Source: Anaerolineae bacterium
Lineage (GTDB): Bacteria > Chloroflexota > Anaerolineae > Anaerolineales > Villigracilaceae
Assembly (NCBI GenBank): GCA_022013685.1
Contig: JAKLPV010000236.1
Span: forward strand, 1 to 62,177
Direction of reading: 5' to 3'
DNA: 62,177 nucleotides
Within the stretch, counting starts at the first letter, position 1; each line of letters starts with the position of its first letter. Below the pieces are notes generated by a model, which had not been told where the DNA came from, ran no database searches, and saw nothing but the letters and a program-made list of their open reading frames with translations. This document shows, one piece after another, positions 25,208-33,853 of this stretch. The position numbers and the translations under genes were made by a program.

Positions 25208-25936
25208 TTAAATTTGATAACCCATTTTTTGCAATGAATCGCCAAAGCGTTCAGCCAGAACGGCCTGCTCCTCGGCGCTGTAGCGCTCACGAAAACGCCC
25301 AATCTGCCCCTTGAAGAAGTGTGTGCCCTGCTGGCTCTGGGTCTGGCCGGGACGGTATTGCTCGATCACAGCCTGCACCTTTTCATTTTCCAACGAAAGA
25401 CCCATAAAGCGGGCAATCCTCCCGGCTTCGGTTTCGTAATTGGTTAGAAAATCTTCGTAACGGGTTTTGAAGACCGCCGGGATATTCATCCACTGTTCCC
25501 AACCATCGACATATTCGCTGATGAAATCCACCGATTTCTCGAAATTGGTCAGGTGCGAGAATGCGTTCGGGCTTCCCTTCTCCACTGCGCGGCGGCCATA
25601 ATCAAAGGCCGAAAGCATCGCATCGCGCGGGTCGCGGTAGATGTAAAAAGCCTGCATCAGCCCGCCCTGGATCAGCGCCCGCGCTGAGATCGTCGGCGCA
25701 CAGTGAGCTTTGATCACGAAAGTATGCCCGACCAGGGCCGGGCGCAGTACCATTGCCAGGCGGCGCAGGCTCAAAACACCAATATTGCAATTGACCTCGG
25801 TCAGGATGTTTTGCAATCCAAAGTCTTCGCGAATTTTGCGCGCATCGTCGCAACCGGTGGTGGCCATCAGGTCATGGACCAGGTTATAGTGCCAGCCCGA
25901 ACCGGCGCGCGGCATACCCACAGCAAGAATGATCAT
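25208..25936 (-). CDS. PAPS-dependent sulfotransferase-like protein
   Basis: 242 residues of the sulfotransferase fold. The N-terminal phosphosulfate-binding loop is visible as GMPRAGSGWHYNL (Arg and Ser positions conserved), followed by HCAP on the next strand and the 3'-phosphate motif YRDPRDAMLSAFDYG. The C-terminal region resembles FKGQIGRFRERYSAEEQ of sulfotransferase_1 proteins. It would transfer sulfate from PAPS to an acceptor, here probably a sugar of the surface polysaccharide, since its start overlaps the O-antigen ligase-like gene by four bases. The acceptor is inferred from context. Confidence 0.8.
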   Translation of the reverse strand: MIILAVGMPRAGSGWHYNLVHDLMATTGCDDARKIREDFGLQNILTEVNCNIGVLSLRRLAMVLRPALVGHTFVIKAHCAPTISARALIQGGLMQAFYIYRDPRDAMLSAFDYGRRAVEKGSPNAFSHLTNFEKSVDFISEYVDGWEQWMNIPAVFKTRYEDFLTNYETEAGRIARFMGLSLENEKVQAVIEQYRPGQTQSQQGTHFFKGQIGRFRERYSAEEQAVLAERFGDSLQKMGYQI

Positions 25937-27393
25937 CTTTCACTCCGAGAAAAAATACCAGCCAGAATGCCTAAATTTAACCACAATTCTGGCATGGCGA
26001 ACGAATCAACTGAAACAGACTGAAAAACGAGCGCCGCCAGCGTAAAAACCGTGGCTGCGCCCAAAAAGCGCGAGAATGTTGTATTCCGACGCAGCGCGGC
26101 CAGTCCGTCGGCTAAAATTCCCAGCCAGAACGCCACAAAAAGCGCCAGCCCGGCCAGCCCGGTCTCAGCCAGCAGGCGCACGTACAGATTTTTGGGGTTG
26201 GGGAACAAGCCCGAATTCGGCGCGAGCGCCTGGGCAATTTCCGGCTGGCCCATCAACAACTCGTCGGGCATGTTTGGGTAGATCCAGAAACCGCTTGCGC
26301 CCAACCCCACCCCGGTCAGCGGATTGGCGTCAAAGGCCGGCATTGCCCCGGCAGCATACGCCAGGCGCGGCCCGAGCGAGGCGCTGGAGACATAGCCCCA
26401 AAAATCGCTCATGTCGGATGTCCAAAGCCGGGCGATATAGCCTTTGTCCGATAAAAAGACGCCAGCCCCGGCCAAAACCGCCACCACTACGATGATTAAA
26501 AGCGCGCGGCCACCCGCTGCTTTAATCCAGCCCAGGCGGCTTTGGGCCACGCTGCGGCGGAACCCGGCCAAAAACCAACCCCAGGCCGATTGCAAAAACG
26601 GACGCCCCGCGATCAGGAAAGTGAACCCGGCGGCGAGGACCGTCACCGCCAACCCCGCCCGGGAGTAGGTGGCGAGCAGGGCTGCCAGCGAGCCGAGCAA
26701 AAGAATGATCTCGCCCCAGGGGATTCTTTTATCTTTTGAGAAGAAAGATGAAAGATGAAAGAGGGCTTTTCCAGAAAGAATTACTGCCACCAACCAGGGC
26801 AGGTATAACGTTGCCAGTTGGCTGGCCAGCCAGGATGGTTCAAAGGTAAAACCGGAGATGCGCTTGTTCTTAACCAGCCCGCGTACCGAGAAGAGTTCCT
26901 GAATTTCGCGCAGTTCGGCGCGATGGCCAGTATTTAGCCCCACAAACTGGATGCCGCCCCAGATCAGATGCCCGACCAACCCGACCATCAGCCAGCGGAC
27001 TGAGAATTTGACCTGCTCTTCATCCTGGTTCATCCAGGCTGCCGCGACGAAAAACGACAGGCCGATCGCCAGGGTCAGGAAGGCGCGCAGGGCGCGGCCC
27101 CAATATTCCGCGCCGCGCAGTTCGATCGGCGCAAAGGTGGCCCCGATGGCGGTGGCGGCGATTATCGCCAGCACAAAAGCCGATAAAACGGTAAAACTTG
27201 CCAGCCGCGGCAGGCGGATCTCGCGCCGCCAAAGCATCAGAAACAGCACCAGCAGCAGGGCCGCAAGCGGGTAGAGCGCCAACGGGCGCACCACGGTCCC
27301 CGCGCCCATGAATGGCAGGTAGCGGAAGCTGGTGATGGGCAGGCTGACGAGCACAAGCGCCCAGAGAATGCGGGAGAGTTTTTGGAGAGACAT
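25933..27393 (-). CDS. O-antigen ligase/polymerase-like membrane protein
   Basis: 486 residues with about 11-12 membrane segments and one larger outside loop rich in Gly/Pro/Asn (around 350-410: GVGLGASGFWIYPNM, then PNPKNLYVRLLAETGLAGL). The H/N-containing loop followed by LYVRLLAETGLAG is typical of the Wzy_C/O-antigen ligase family, which polymerises or attaches lipid-linked glycans at the outer face of the membrane. The surrounding polysaccharide genes support this. Whether it acts as polymerase or ligase cannot be decided. Confidence 0.82.
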   Translation of the reverse strand: MSLQKLSRILWALVLVSLPITSFRYLPFMGAGTVVRPLALYPLAALLLVLFLMLWRREIRLPRLASFTVLSAFVLAIIAATAIGATFAPIELRGAEYWGRALRAFLTLAIGLSFFVAAAWMNQDEEQVKFSVRWLMVGLVGHLIWGGIQFVGLNTGHRAELREIQELFSVRGLVKNKRISGFTFEPSWLASQLATLYLPWLVAVILSGKALFHLSSFFSKDKRIPWGEIILLLGSLAALLATYSRAGLAVTVLAAGFTFLIAGRPFLQSAWGWFLAGFRRSVAQSRLGWIKAAGGRALLIIVVVAVLAGAGVFLSDKGYIARLWTSDMSDFWGYVSSASLGPRLAYAAGAMPAFDANPLTGVGLGASGFWIYPNMPDELLMGQPEIAQALAPNSGLFPNPKNLYVRLLAETGLAGLALFVAFWLGILADGLAALRRNTTFSRFLGAATVFTLAALVFQSVSVDSFAMPELWLNLGILAGIFSRSER

Positions 27394-27415
27394 TGTCAGT
27401 ATTCAGTATTCGGGC

Positions 27416-27522
27416 CCTAAGCGGAGGCGTAGCCGAAGTCGAAGGGCGGTTGAAGCAATAAGTGAGCCATAAAATAAACATCCTTTGACTTCGCCGCTAA
27501 AATCAGGCGGCTTCGCTCAGGA
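27416..27522. repeat. pair of inverted CTGAGCG...CGAAGTCGAAGG-type dispersed repeats
   Basis: A CCTAAGCGGAGGCG...GAAGTCGAAGG block at 27416-27445 and a reverse-oriented relative at about 27482-27522 (CCTTTGACTTCG...CGCTCAGGA) flank a short spacer. A similar pair lies at 45824-45914. The inner copy runs into the 3' end of the Wzz-like gene. Confidence 0.5.
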
Positions 27523-28125
27523 CTTAGCATTTTTCGAGAACAAAACTAGAAAGGCCAACAAAACCATACCCAGCCCGGCCCCGGCCAGAGCGTAAGTGCC
27601 GAGCGGCACAGCGCGGGTAATGGGCAGGTTTTCGGTCTGGGTTGGGGTGATTTCAAGGTAAGGAGTGAACTGGTCTGCGGATTCTTGGGCTTTGACGGTA
27701 AAAGCCCGAGTCCAGGCGGCGGCTAGTTTGGCGGCCAGGCCGGCATCGGGGGAGTCTGCATAGAAGCGCCAGCCGCCGTCTGAAGGCTGGGAGAGAGTCA
27801 AAACCCCGGAGCGCAGAGTCGCCACATCCAGCCCACTTTCATCCGCAACGGCTTGCAGGGTATCATCGGCCCAGGTCAGCTCGACCAGCTTGCGGGCTTC
27901 GCGGTCGAGAAAGTAAAAAACCTCGCGGTCGGGGATTTCAGCCCACGATTGCTCGACATTAAAATCAACTACAACCGTGGCGCGAGCGCGGTATTCGGGC
28001 GGAAAGACAGCGTAAACGGCCATGCCGAGCAGGCCGCCAAGCAGCGCGCCAAACAGCCAGACCCGCCAGGCGCGCAATAGGCGCAGCAGGTCGTCGAAGG
28101 TGGGGGATGTACCGAGAGTGTTCAT
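27517..28125 (-). CDS. Wzz-like chain-length determinant protein
   Basis: 202 residues. A short cytosolic N-terminus (FDDLLRLLRAWRVWL) precedes a membrane segment (about 22-41), the FPPEYRARATVVV strand just outside it and an alpha/beta periplasmic-type domain. A proline-containing segment (ITRAVPLGTYALAGAGLG) leads into the second membrane helix near the C-terminus. This two-helix frame is that of polysaccharide co-polymerases, which set glycan chain length together with Wzy. There is no C-terminal tyrosine kinase. It lies between the polymerase-like gene and a glycosyltransferase gene four bases away. Confidence 0.78.
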   Translation of the reverse strand: MNTLGTSPTFDDLLRLLRAWRVWLFGALLGGLLGMAVYAVFPPEYRARATVVVDFNVEQSWAEIPDREVFYFLDREARKLVELTWADDTLQAVADESGLDVATLRSGVLTLSQPSDGGWRFYADSPDAGLAAKLAAAWTRAFTVKAQESADQFTPYLEITPTQTENLPITRAVPLGTYALAGAGLGMVLLAFLVLFSKNAKS

Positions 28126-28129
28126 ACAG

Positions 28130-28909
28130 TCAATTCCGTTTTAGCTTTCGCTGGCGGTTCCAATTAAGCAGCGGCGCGACCAGCTTGCGAACGTAGTATT
28201 TGGCGACGATCGGCGCGAGCGGTGAGCCGCCATCGCGATAATGGACTTTGAGCATTTCGGGCCAGCAGCGGTCATCGGCGGCGATGGTTTTGCCGCTCGA
28301 ATGCAGGCGGAAGTTGGCCCAGACCGGCCCCGGCAGGTAGCGGATATCGCTGATGCGCGCCAAACGTACCCACAGATCATAATCCATGGCAAAGTAAAAG
28401 GATGGGTCGAGCGGCCCGACCTGTTGCCACAAATTGGCGCGCCAGAAGGCGGCCTGCTGCGGGATGTGAACGTAGCCCTGGCGCAGACGGGGATAGTCAG
28501 TTTGGGCGGCGGGAAATTTACCGATGATACGGTCGTCTTCGTCGGTGAAGTTGGTGTCAGCGTAAACCAGCCCGACTTGCGGGTTTTCCTGTAAAAACTT
28601 GACGGCGGCAGAAATCGCGCCGGGGTTGTAGGTGTCATCGGAGTTGAGCCAGGCTAAAATCTCGCCGTTGGCGCGAGCGAAGCCTTTGTTGATGGCGTCA
28701 GTCTGGCCTTTGTCTTTTTCGCTGACCCAGCCAGTCAGTTGGCTGGCATACTTTTGGATGATTTCAAGGCTGCCGTCGCTGGAGCCGCCATCCATGACGA
28801 AATATTCGATATTGGGGTAATCCTGCTCCAGCACCGAGCGAATCGTCCGCTCAAGGTAGCGGGCCTGGTTGAAGGAAGGGGTGACGATGGAAACGGTGGG
28901 ATTATCCAT
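28130..28909 (-). CDS. family 2 glycosyltransferase
   Basis: 259 residues of the GT-A fold: VSIVTPSFNQARYLERTI at the N-terminus, the MDGGSSDGS nucleotide-binding loop, WLNSDD as the metal-binding DXD-like motif (near residue 90), and an acceptor region with QQAAFWR and AMDYDLWVRLA. It is a close relative of the protein at 30369-31319, with long identical stretches such as GGSSDGSLEIIQKY against GGSTDSSVEIIQKY, pointing to a local duplication. It adds a sugar to the lipid-linked oligosaccharide in the cytoplasm. The start overlaps the neighbouring membrane-protein gene by one base. Confidence 0.88.
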   Translation of the reverse strand: MDNPTVSIVTPSFNQARYLERTIRSVLEQDYPNIEYFVMDGGSSDGSLEIIQKYASQLTGWVSEKDKGQTDAINKGFARANGEILAWLNSDDTYNPGAISAAVKFLQENPQVGLVYADTNFTDEDDRIIGKFPAAQTDYPRLRQGYVHIPQQAAFWRANLWQQVGPLDPSFYFAMDYDLWVRLARISDIRYLPGPVWANFRLHSSGKTIAADDRCWPEMLKVHYRDGGSPLAPIVAKYYVRKLVAPLLNWNRQRKLKRN

Positions 28910-30372
28910 TAGGGGAATACGGCAATCGAGTTCAAATCATAAAAATCGGCGACACATTGGTTAACCCAGAAATTTGGGTCTTGTCTTAGTTCGATCAGCC
29001 CGCCTGGGGGCTGAATGCCATCCAGAACAATATCCAGGTTGCCTTGCTGTTGTTGTTCGAGAAGAAAGCTATTGCGTTGATCCCATTGCCGGGCATAACC
29101 CTGCACCCGCGGAAGGGTTTGGGCTTCTTTTTCCAGGAACCAGAGCGGGTAAAGGGCTGTAACAAAGATCAGCGTTGCGGATGCCGCAATCATACCAGAC
29201 GAAGCCTGGAAACCAGCGCGGGCAAGTACCGCGCGTGCGGTCAGCCGGCCAAATAAGAATCCTTCAGCCATTAGGGCAAGGGTCAGTACAAAGCGGGCCG
29301 GGAAAAGGGCCCTCGGTTCCGGAAAGCCGTGGGTTCCATAGACATAGACACTGGGTGCAACCAGGCTGGCGATCAGGATATAGGAAACGAGCGGCACAAG
29401 GCCAATAGAAACCCAATAGTTGCCACGAGCCGGTTGTTCAACTTTCTCGTTACTGCCTAAAGATGCGGCAAACGCAATCCCGAAAGCAGACAAAACCGAA
29501 ATGATGGTCGGTATAACAAATGAGCGGGCGCTGTTCCAGATAAAATCCCAGGCAAAACGAAAAATAAGCGGAATGGTGGAAAAAGAAAATTGTGATTCGG
29601 GGATATTCTCAAGGCGAACGGCATTGCCCGGCGATAGAAAAACCACCAGCAAGGCGGCCAGCGAAACGACCAGCGCTGTCCCGCTGAATAAAAGGCCTGT
29701 GTTTTTTTGTTCGTTCTGTAAGAACAAAAAGCAGAAAACGAGTGCAATTCCAAAAAATGTTACCTGAAATGCCAGGGTTGTTTCGGAAAGCCCGCCGGAA
29801 AGGAAAGCCAGCGCCGCCAGCAGGGCCAGCGCCATCCAGCGCGTTCCCTTTTCTGGGCGGCTGCGGATGGCCCAGAAAATCAGAGCACTCATCCCGCTGA
29901 TCATAACAAGCGGCGCAAAGTAGGTTACCAGCCCCATCAGCCAGTATACCGACTGAAAACGGTTTGGGGCCTGTAGAATGGAAAAAAAAGTGAGCAGGAT
30001 CGCCAGATTCAGGCCAATTAACGGCGAAAAGTGGCGACCAGTGAATTTGGCGACCTGGCTGATTGCCAGATAGAGACAGAAAACCATTAGGGCGATCATC
30101 AGCGCCGGGAAAAAACGAATCGCCGGACGGCCAAAAAGATTCACCGCCCCAACCAGAAGCACATTGGCATAGCGGTTTGACCAGGATGTGTAAATAACCT
30201 GTATTGCTTCAAAAATATTGTTTGAGCTTTCAGATACCACAATATAACAAAAATCATCCGTCCAGTGCCGGGTGAATGTGCCGATATACATCAAGAAAGA
30301 TAGGGCCGCCAGTCCTGTTATGCTTTGTAAGGATAGAAGGGCGTCCAAAATTCGCTGGGAGAGCAGTTTCAT
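28909..30372 (-). CDS. DUF6056-like polytopic membrane protein
   Basis: 487 residues with about ten membrane helices. The first outside loop carries RHWTDDFCY, an acidic pair typical of GT-C enzymes and DUF6056 proteins, followed by YTSWSNRYANVLL. A soluble C-terminal tail has charged and aromatic residues. It is likely to act on lipid-linked sugars or polysaccharide at the membrane; specific function unknown. It sits between two paralogous family 2 glycosyltransferases, overlapping both by a few bases, so translation is probably coupled. Confidence 0.68.
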   Translation of the reverse strand: MKLLSQRILDALLSLQSITGLAALSFLMYIGTFTRHWTDDFCYIVVSESSNNIFEAIQVIYTSWSNRYANVLLVGAVNLFGRPAIRFFPALMIALMVFCLYLAISQVAKFTGRHFSPLIGLNLAILLTFFSILQAPNRFQSVYWLMGLVTYFAPLVMISGMSALIFWAIRSRPEKGTRWMALALLAALAFLSGGLSETTLAFQVTFFGIALVFCFLFLQNEQKNTGLLFSGTALVVSLAALLVVFLSPGNAVRLENIPESQFSFSTIPLIFRFAWDFIWNSARSFVIPTIISVLSAFGIAFAASLGSNEKVEQPARGNYWVSIGLVPLVSYILIASLVAPSVYVYGTHGFPEPRALFPARFVLTLALMAEGFLFGRLTARAVLARAGFQASSGMIAASATLIFVTALYPLWFLEKEAQTLPRVQGYARQWDQRNSFLLEQQQQGNLDIVLDGIQPPGGLIELRQDPNFWVNQCVADFYDLNSIAVFP

Positions 30373-31319
30373 GGTTGTTTTTTGATGAAACGAAACAAGC
30401 TGGTGCGCATTTTTGTATATAGTTCGCGCAGGCGGGCCAGGCCAGCCAGGCTGAGTAGGGCATAGGCCACGCGATGCGCCTCGCGCAGGGCAACAGGCGG
30501 ATTATAACGGAAAGCCTGTCCGTAAGCCCGCAGCGATGCCCCGTAAAAGCCGCCATCGAGCAGGTAAAAAGCGTCGAGACGGTGTGCCCCGGCCAAAATC
30601 CAGCGGCGATTTTGCTCGAAAACGGGAGCCAGCAGCGGGTCGGAACGCATCCAATCCACAACACGGAAGGCCTCGCGGCCAAAATCTGGTGTGCAGGCCA
30701 GGTTTTTGGCTTCAGCATGGTAACGGGCGGCAGCCAGCGTTTGGGGGATGTAAACCATCGGCGCCAGGCGAGCCATCCGCAGCCAGAGCTGGTGGTCGAG
30801 CAGCATGTGATAGCCCAGACCGAGCGGCCCGGCCTGTTCGAGCACTGAACGGCGCATGAAGACCGCCGGCTGGCTGATGATGTTGAAGGCCATCAGGTCG
30901 ATCAGGTTGAAAGGCCGAAAGGTCTGCAAGTTGAAAGACTGGCCATTTTCATCGATCGAAAGCACATCTCCGTAGACCAGCCCGGCTTCGGGATGTTTTT
31001 GGAAGGTTTCGATGGCTGTGCGGATGGCCCCGGGCTGGTACAGGTCGTCGGAATTGAGCCAGGCGATGAACTCTCCACCCGCGCGCTGGAATCCTTTATT
31101 GATGGCTTCGGCCTGGCCTTTATCCTTTTCGGAAACCCAACCCGCCAGTTGCTTCTCGTATTTTTGGATGATCTCGACGCTGGAATCGGTCGAGCCGCCA
31201 TCGATGACAAAATACTCGATCGACGGGTAATCCTGCGCCAGCACCGAGCGGATGGTCTGCTCGAGGTAGCGGGATTGGTTGTAGGATGGGGTGACGATGG
31301 TTATCAGCGGACTTTTCAC
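30369..31319 (-). CDS. family 2 glycosyltransferase (paralog of 28130-28909)
   Basis: 316 residues. Motifs in order are ITIVTPSYNQSRYLEQTI, IDGGSTDSS, AWLNSDD, QPAVFMRRSVLEQAG and LDHQLWLRMA, so a complete GT-A domain (residues 1-235). A C-terminal extension of about 70 residues is helical and basic and may hold the enzyme at the membrane. Very similar to the other GT2 two genes on. First gene of a tight overlapping block ending at the sulfotransferase gene. Confidence 0.88.
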   Translation of the reverse strand: MKSPLITIVTPSYNQSRYLEQTIRSVLAQDYPSIEYFVIDGGSTDSSVEIIQKYEKQLAGWVSEKDKGQAEAINKGFQRAGGEFIAWLNSDDLYQPGAIRTAIETFQKHPEAGLVYGDVLSIDENGQSFNLQTFRPFNLIDLMAFNIISQPAVFMRRSVLEQAGPLGLGYHMLLDHQLWLRMARLAPMVYIPQTLAAARYHAEAKNLACTPDFGREAFRVVDWMRSDPLLAPVFEQNRRWILAGAHRLDAFYLLDGGFYGASLRAYGQAFRYNPPVALREAHRVAYALLSLAGLARLRELYTKMRTSLFRFIKKQP

Positions 31320-31335
31320 GGTTGGCTATCAACGG

Positions 31336-31460
31336 ACTTTGTAACGGACTCCCGGATGGGAACGGACTACTACAAACAGACTTTGTAACGGACTCACAGA
31401 CGGAAGCGGACTACTACAAACTGACTCTATCACGGACTCAAGGATGGGAACGAACTATGG
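31336..31460. repeat. 44-bp tandem repeat, about 2.8 copies
   Basis: Units at 31336-31379, 31380-31423 and a partial one at 31424-31460 each begin ACT(T/C)T and contain ACGGACTC, a GGAAnCGGAC block and ACTACTACAAAC. The third unit runs into the stop codon of the next gene. The region holds no gene and separates two parts of the polysaccharide cluster. Confidence 0.8.
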
Positions 31461-32930
31461 TTGTGGGGCTTTCAGATCGTAGATGATGTATTCGCGGGTT
31501 TGGGCGAAAACCTGGTACGCAGAGAGTTTTTCGGCCAGTTGTGGCTGGCGGGCCAACTCGTCAAAGTCTGTGACCACGAAGTAAGCTTTTTCGAAGGTTT
31601 GTTTGCTGAAACCTTGCTCAAAATCTTCGGAGTATTCCCACAGGCTGACATTTTGCCAGCCATAGTAGGCCAACGGATAGCCGTAGTCAGTTGTCAGGGC
31701 AACGACGCCGGGTTGGTGCTGGAGAGTCTCGCCGATTTCAGCGTATGTTTGAGCGGATAGGCGGGTGTCTTGCAGGCGGCCATCGAGGTAGGCGATGGCG
31801 GTGTAGGCGAAAAGGAAGAAGGAAAAAGAAAGAAGAATGGCGATACGGGCAAAGCGAAATGCTGCGGTATTCCAAATATGCGGCAGAATATCGGCGGCCA
31901 GAGGCGCAAGGGATAAAGCCACAATCGGGATCAGCGGCAAACTGTAATAATCATGGCTGGCAATGTGGTGTGGAAAAACCAGGCCGTAGAGCATATATCC
32001 GCTCCAGAGCGCGGACAGGAAAACCTTGGCGGGCTTTGCGGCCAGGATCAGCCAGCCGAGTGATGCCAGGGAAAGCCAGAAAACACCTACCACCAAATCC
32101 ACTTTCAGCAGCCAGCGCAGGTAAAAATAGGGGTCGATCCAGTAGGTGGGGAAGAAGCGTCCGCCAAATTGCTGGCCGAGGAAACCGGCCACGTAAAGGC
32201 CATAGTACAGGTATGCGGCAGCCGGCAGAACGCATAAAAGTGCAGTCAACCAGGTTTTTGGACTTTTGACAGCCGTAGCCAGGTTGGAGTAAGCCAGAAT
32301 CGCGCCGATCGCGCCGCCAGCGATGAAAAAAACTGCCGGGAGTTTGACGAAGATGGCCAGCCCGCCAGCCAGACCGGCGAGAACGGCCCATGGCCAGGTG
32401 TTTTTCCGGCCCCAGGCTTCGATGCTCCACCAGAAGAAGCTAATCAGCAGCACCATCAGCGGGTCAGGTTGGAAGGCTCGGCTGGCAGGGATGGAGTAGG
32501 GAATTAATAAGAAAAATGCGGTGGAAAAAATGGCGGCAGGTGGGGAAGCTGTCAGGTTTTTGGAGAGCAGAAAGATGAAAAGCGCCGCGGTCAGCCAGAA
32601 TGTGGCCGAAACGGCGCGCGGGTAGGCTGTGTTTTCCTGCCCGAACTGTGTGTAGAAAAAAACGGCGATGTTTTCAACAATCAGCGGCTCGATAGTGGCT
32701 TCGCCCTGCCACTGGCGATAGGAGAGTTCCTTTTGCCAGGCGGGGGCTTTGGGCAGGGCCTGGTAGTACATGCCGCGCGCTTTGATTGCCGAAAAAAGCT
32801 GGCGGGTGGGATGAAAATCGAGCAGGGGCTGGGAAAGATCGCTGAAACGCAGAAAAGCCCCGAGACCGAGGAGCAGGGTCAGGGCAAAGGCCAGTTTGGC
32901 GGGAGACAAATAGCGGGGTGTTTGATTCAC
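31455..32930 (-). CDS. PMT_2/ArnT-like GT-C glycosyltransferase
   Basis: 491 residues with about 11 membrane segments. The first loop has LLDFHPTRQ with acidic and His residues where GT39/ArnT enzymes bind the polyprenyl donor. A second signature is SRAFQPDPLMVLLISFFWWSIE, close to the PMT_2 pattern. Such enzymes transfer sugars from undecaprenyl-phosphate donors outside the membrane. The acceptor is unknown. The stop codon is inside the 44-bp tandem repeat. Confidence 0.8.
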   Translation of the reverse strand: MNQTPRYLSPAKLAFALTLLLGLGAFLRFSDLSQPLLDFHPTRQLFSAIKARGMYYQALPKAPAWQKELSYRQWQGEATIEPLIVENIAVFFYTQFGQENTAYPRAVSATFWLTAALFIFLLSKNLTASPPAAIFSTAFFLLIPYSIPASRAFQPDPLMVLLISFFWWSIEAWGRKNTWPWAVLAGLAGGLAIFVKLPAVFFIAGGAIGAILAYSNLATAVKSPKTWLTALLCVLPAAAYLYYGLYVAGFLGQQFGGRFFPTYWIDPYFYLRWLLKVDLVVGVFWLSLASLGWLILAAKPAKVFLSALWSGYMLYGLVFPHHIASHDYYSLPLIPIVALSLAPLAADILPHIWNTAAFRFARIAILLSFSFFLFAYTAIAYLDGRLQDTRLSAQTYAEIGETLQHQPGVVALTTDYGYPLAYYGWQNVSLWEYSEDFEQGFSKQTFEKAYFVVTDFDELARQPQLAEKLSAYQVFAQTREYIIYDLKAPQP

Positions 32931-32975
32931 GGGGAATTTTCAGGCAAGGCCAATATCCTCAGACGTTGGCATCCT

Positions 32976-33791
32976 TCAAAAGAGGGCGTTAAAATCCACT
33001 TTTTCAAAAATGGTCAGTTTGCCGCCGACCGTGGCGTCTGCGATGCGGCGTCCGGCGTTTTCGTAGGCCTGGCGCGCCATGCGGTAGGCGATCTCGGACG
33101 TTTCGAGGTCGGGGAGCTGCCAGCGGAACCCTTTGCCGAAGTAGCCAGCATGGAAGTGGTTGGGATCGTCGCCGTCGGAGGTGATGGTGGTGTTGGGCTT
33201 GCCCTTGGTGTCGTAATTGTGATCGACGCCGAGCAGGTAGACTTCGCTGATGCCCATGTGGAAGGCCAATTGCATGGTGACGTAGGTGACGGTTGCGCCT
33301 TCCCAGATGCGTCCGCGCACATCGCGAGAGAAGCGGGGAGAGTCGTAAGTCGAGTAAAGAAATGTCGGCAGATTAATATCCTGATCGCCTGCAAATTGGT
33401 CAGGGCTGAAGAAGCGGTGCGAGCGCCAGGTCAGGAATTTTGGCATGTCGAGAGCGGCCAGATCTGCAGCGGTTTGTTCGATGACCAGGTCGTTGACCAC
33501 GCTCAGGTAGGTGGTGCGGAAACCCAGTTCGGGGAACATCAAGTAGATGCGGTTCATGCCAAAGGTAATCTCACCTTTGAGCCTGGACATGTCGGTGTTT
33601 TTCAGGCTGGGACCGTTGCCGATGATAAAAGCGCGTTTGCCTTTGTGGATATCCTTGAGCGCGGCCAGGCGACGGATGCCCTCACGCCGCCAGGGGTGTA
33701 GATACGCGCCGGGCAGTTGGGGCAGGTCGCGCAACCAGATGTAGGTGTCACGCAGGAGAGGGTAGAGGGGGGATGTTTTGATGGTTTGCAT
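32976..33791 (-). CDS. DUF115 / MptE-like (MAF-type) protein
   Basis: 271 residues. The AFIIGNGPSLKNTDMSRL motif near residue 55 is the signature of DUF115 proteins, followed by FGMNRIYL and VYLLGVDHNYD. Members include 6-hydroxymethylpterin diphosphokinase MptE-like proteins and Maf proteins that transfer nonulosonic acids such as pseudaminic acid to flagellin. With a CMP-sugar synthetase gene 3 kb away, a CMP-nonulosonate transferase role is attractive, but this is inference. Confidence 0.75.
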   Translation of the reverse strand: MQTIKTSPLYPLLRDTYIWLRDLPQLPGAYLHPWRREGIRRLAALKDIHKGKRAFIIGNGPSLKNTDMSRLKGEITFGMNRIYLMFPELGFRTTYLSVVNDLVIEQTAADLAALDMPKFLTWRSHRFFSPDQFAGDQDINLPTFLYSTYDSPRFSRDVRGRIWEGATVTYVTMQLAFHMGISEVYLLGVDHNYDTKGKPNTTITSDGDDPNHFHAGYFGKGFRWQLPDLETSEIAYRMARQAYENAGRRIADATVGGKLTIFEKVDFNALF

Positions 33792-33853
33792 GGGGTAAAT
33801 CGTAATTGGAGATTAGTAATTGGTGATTGGGTCAGTCAATACCTATTTACCAA

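Noticed and set aside
31336..31460. CRISPR array
   Set aside because: Units are directly adjacent with no unique spacers, copies are imperfect, and there are no cas genes.
32733..33701. 322-codon open frame on the plus strand
   Set aside because: It overlaps two well-supported minus-strand genes (GT-C and DUF115), is Gly/Val-rich without motifs, and is best explained by codon bias.
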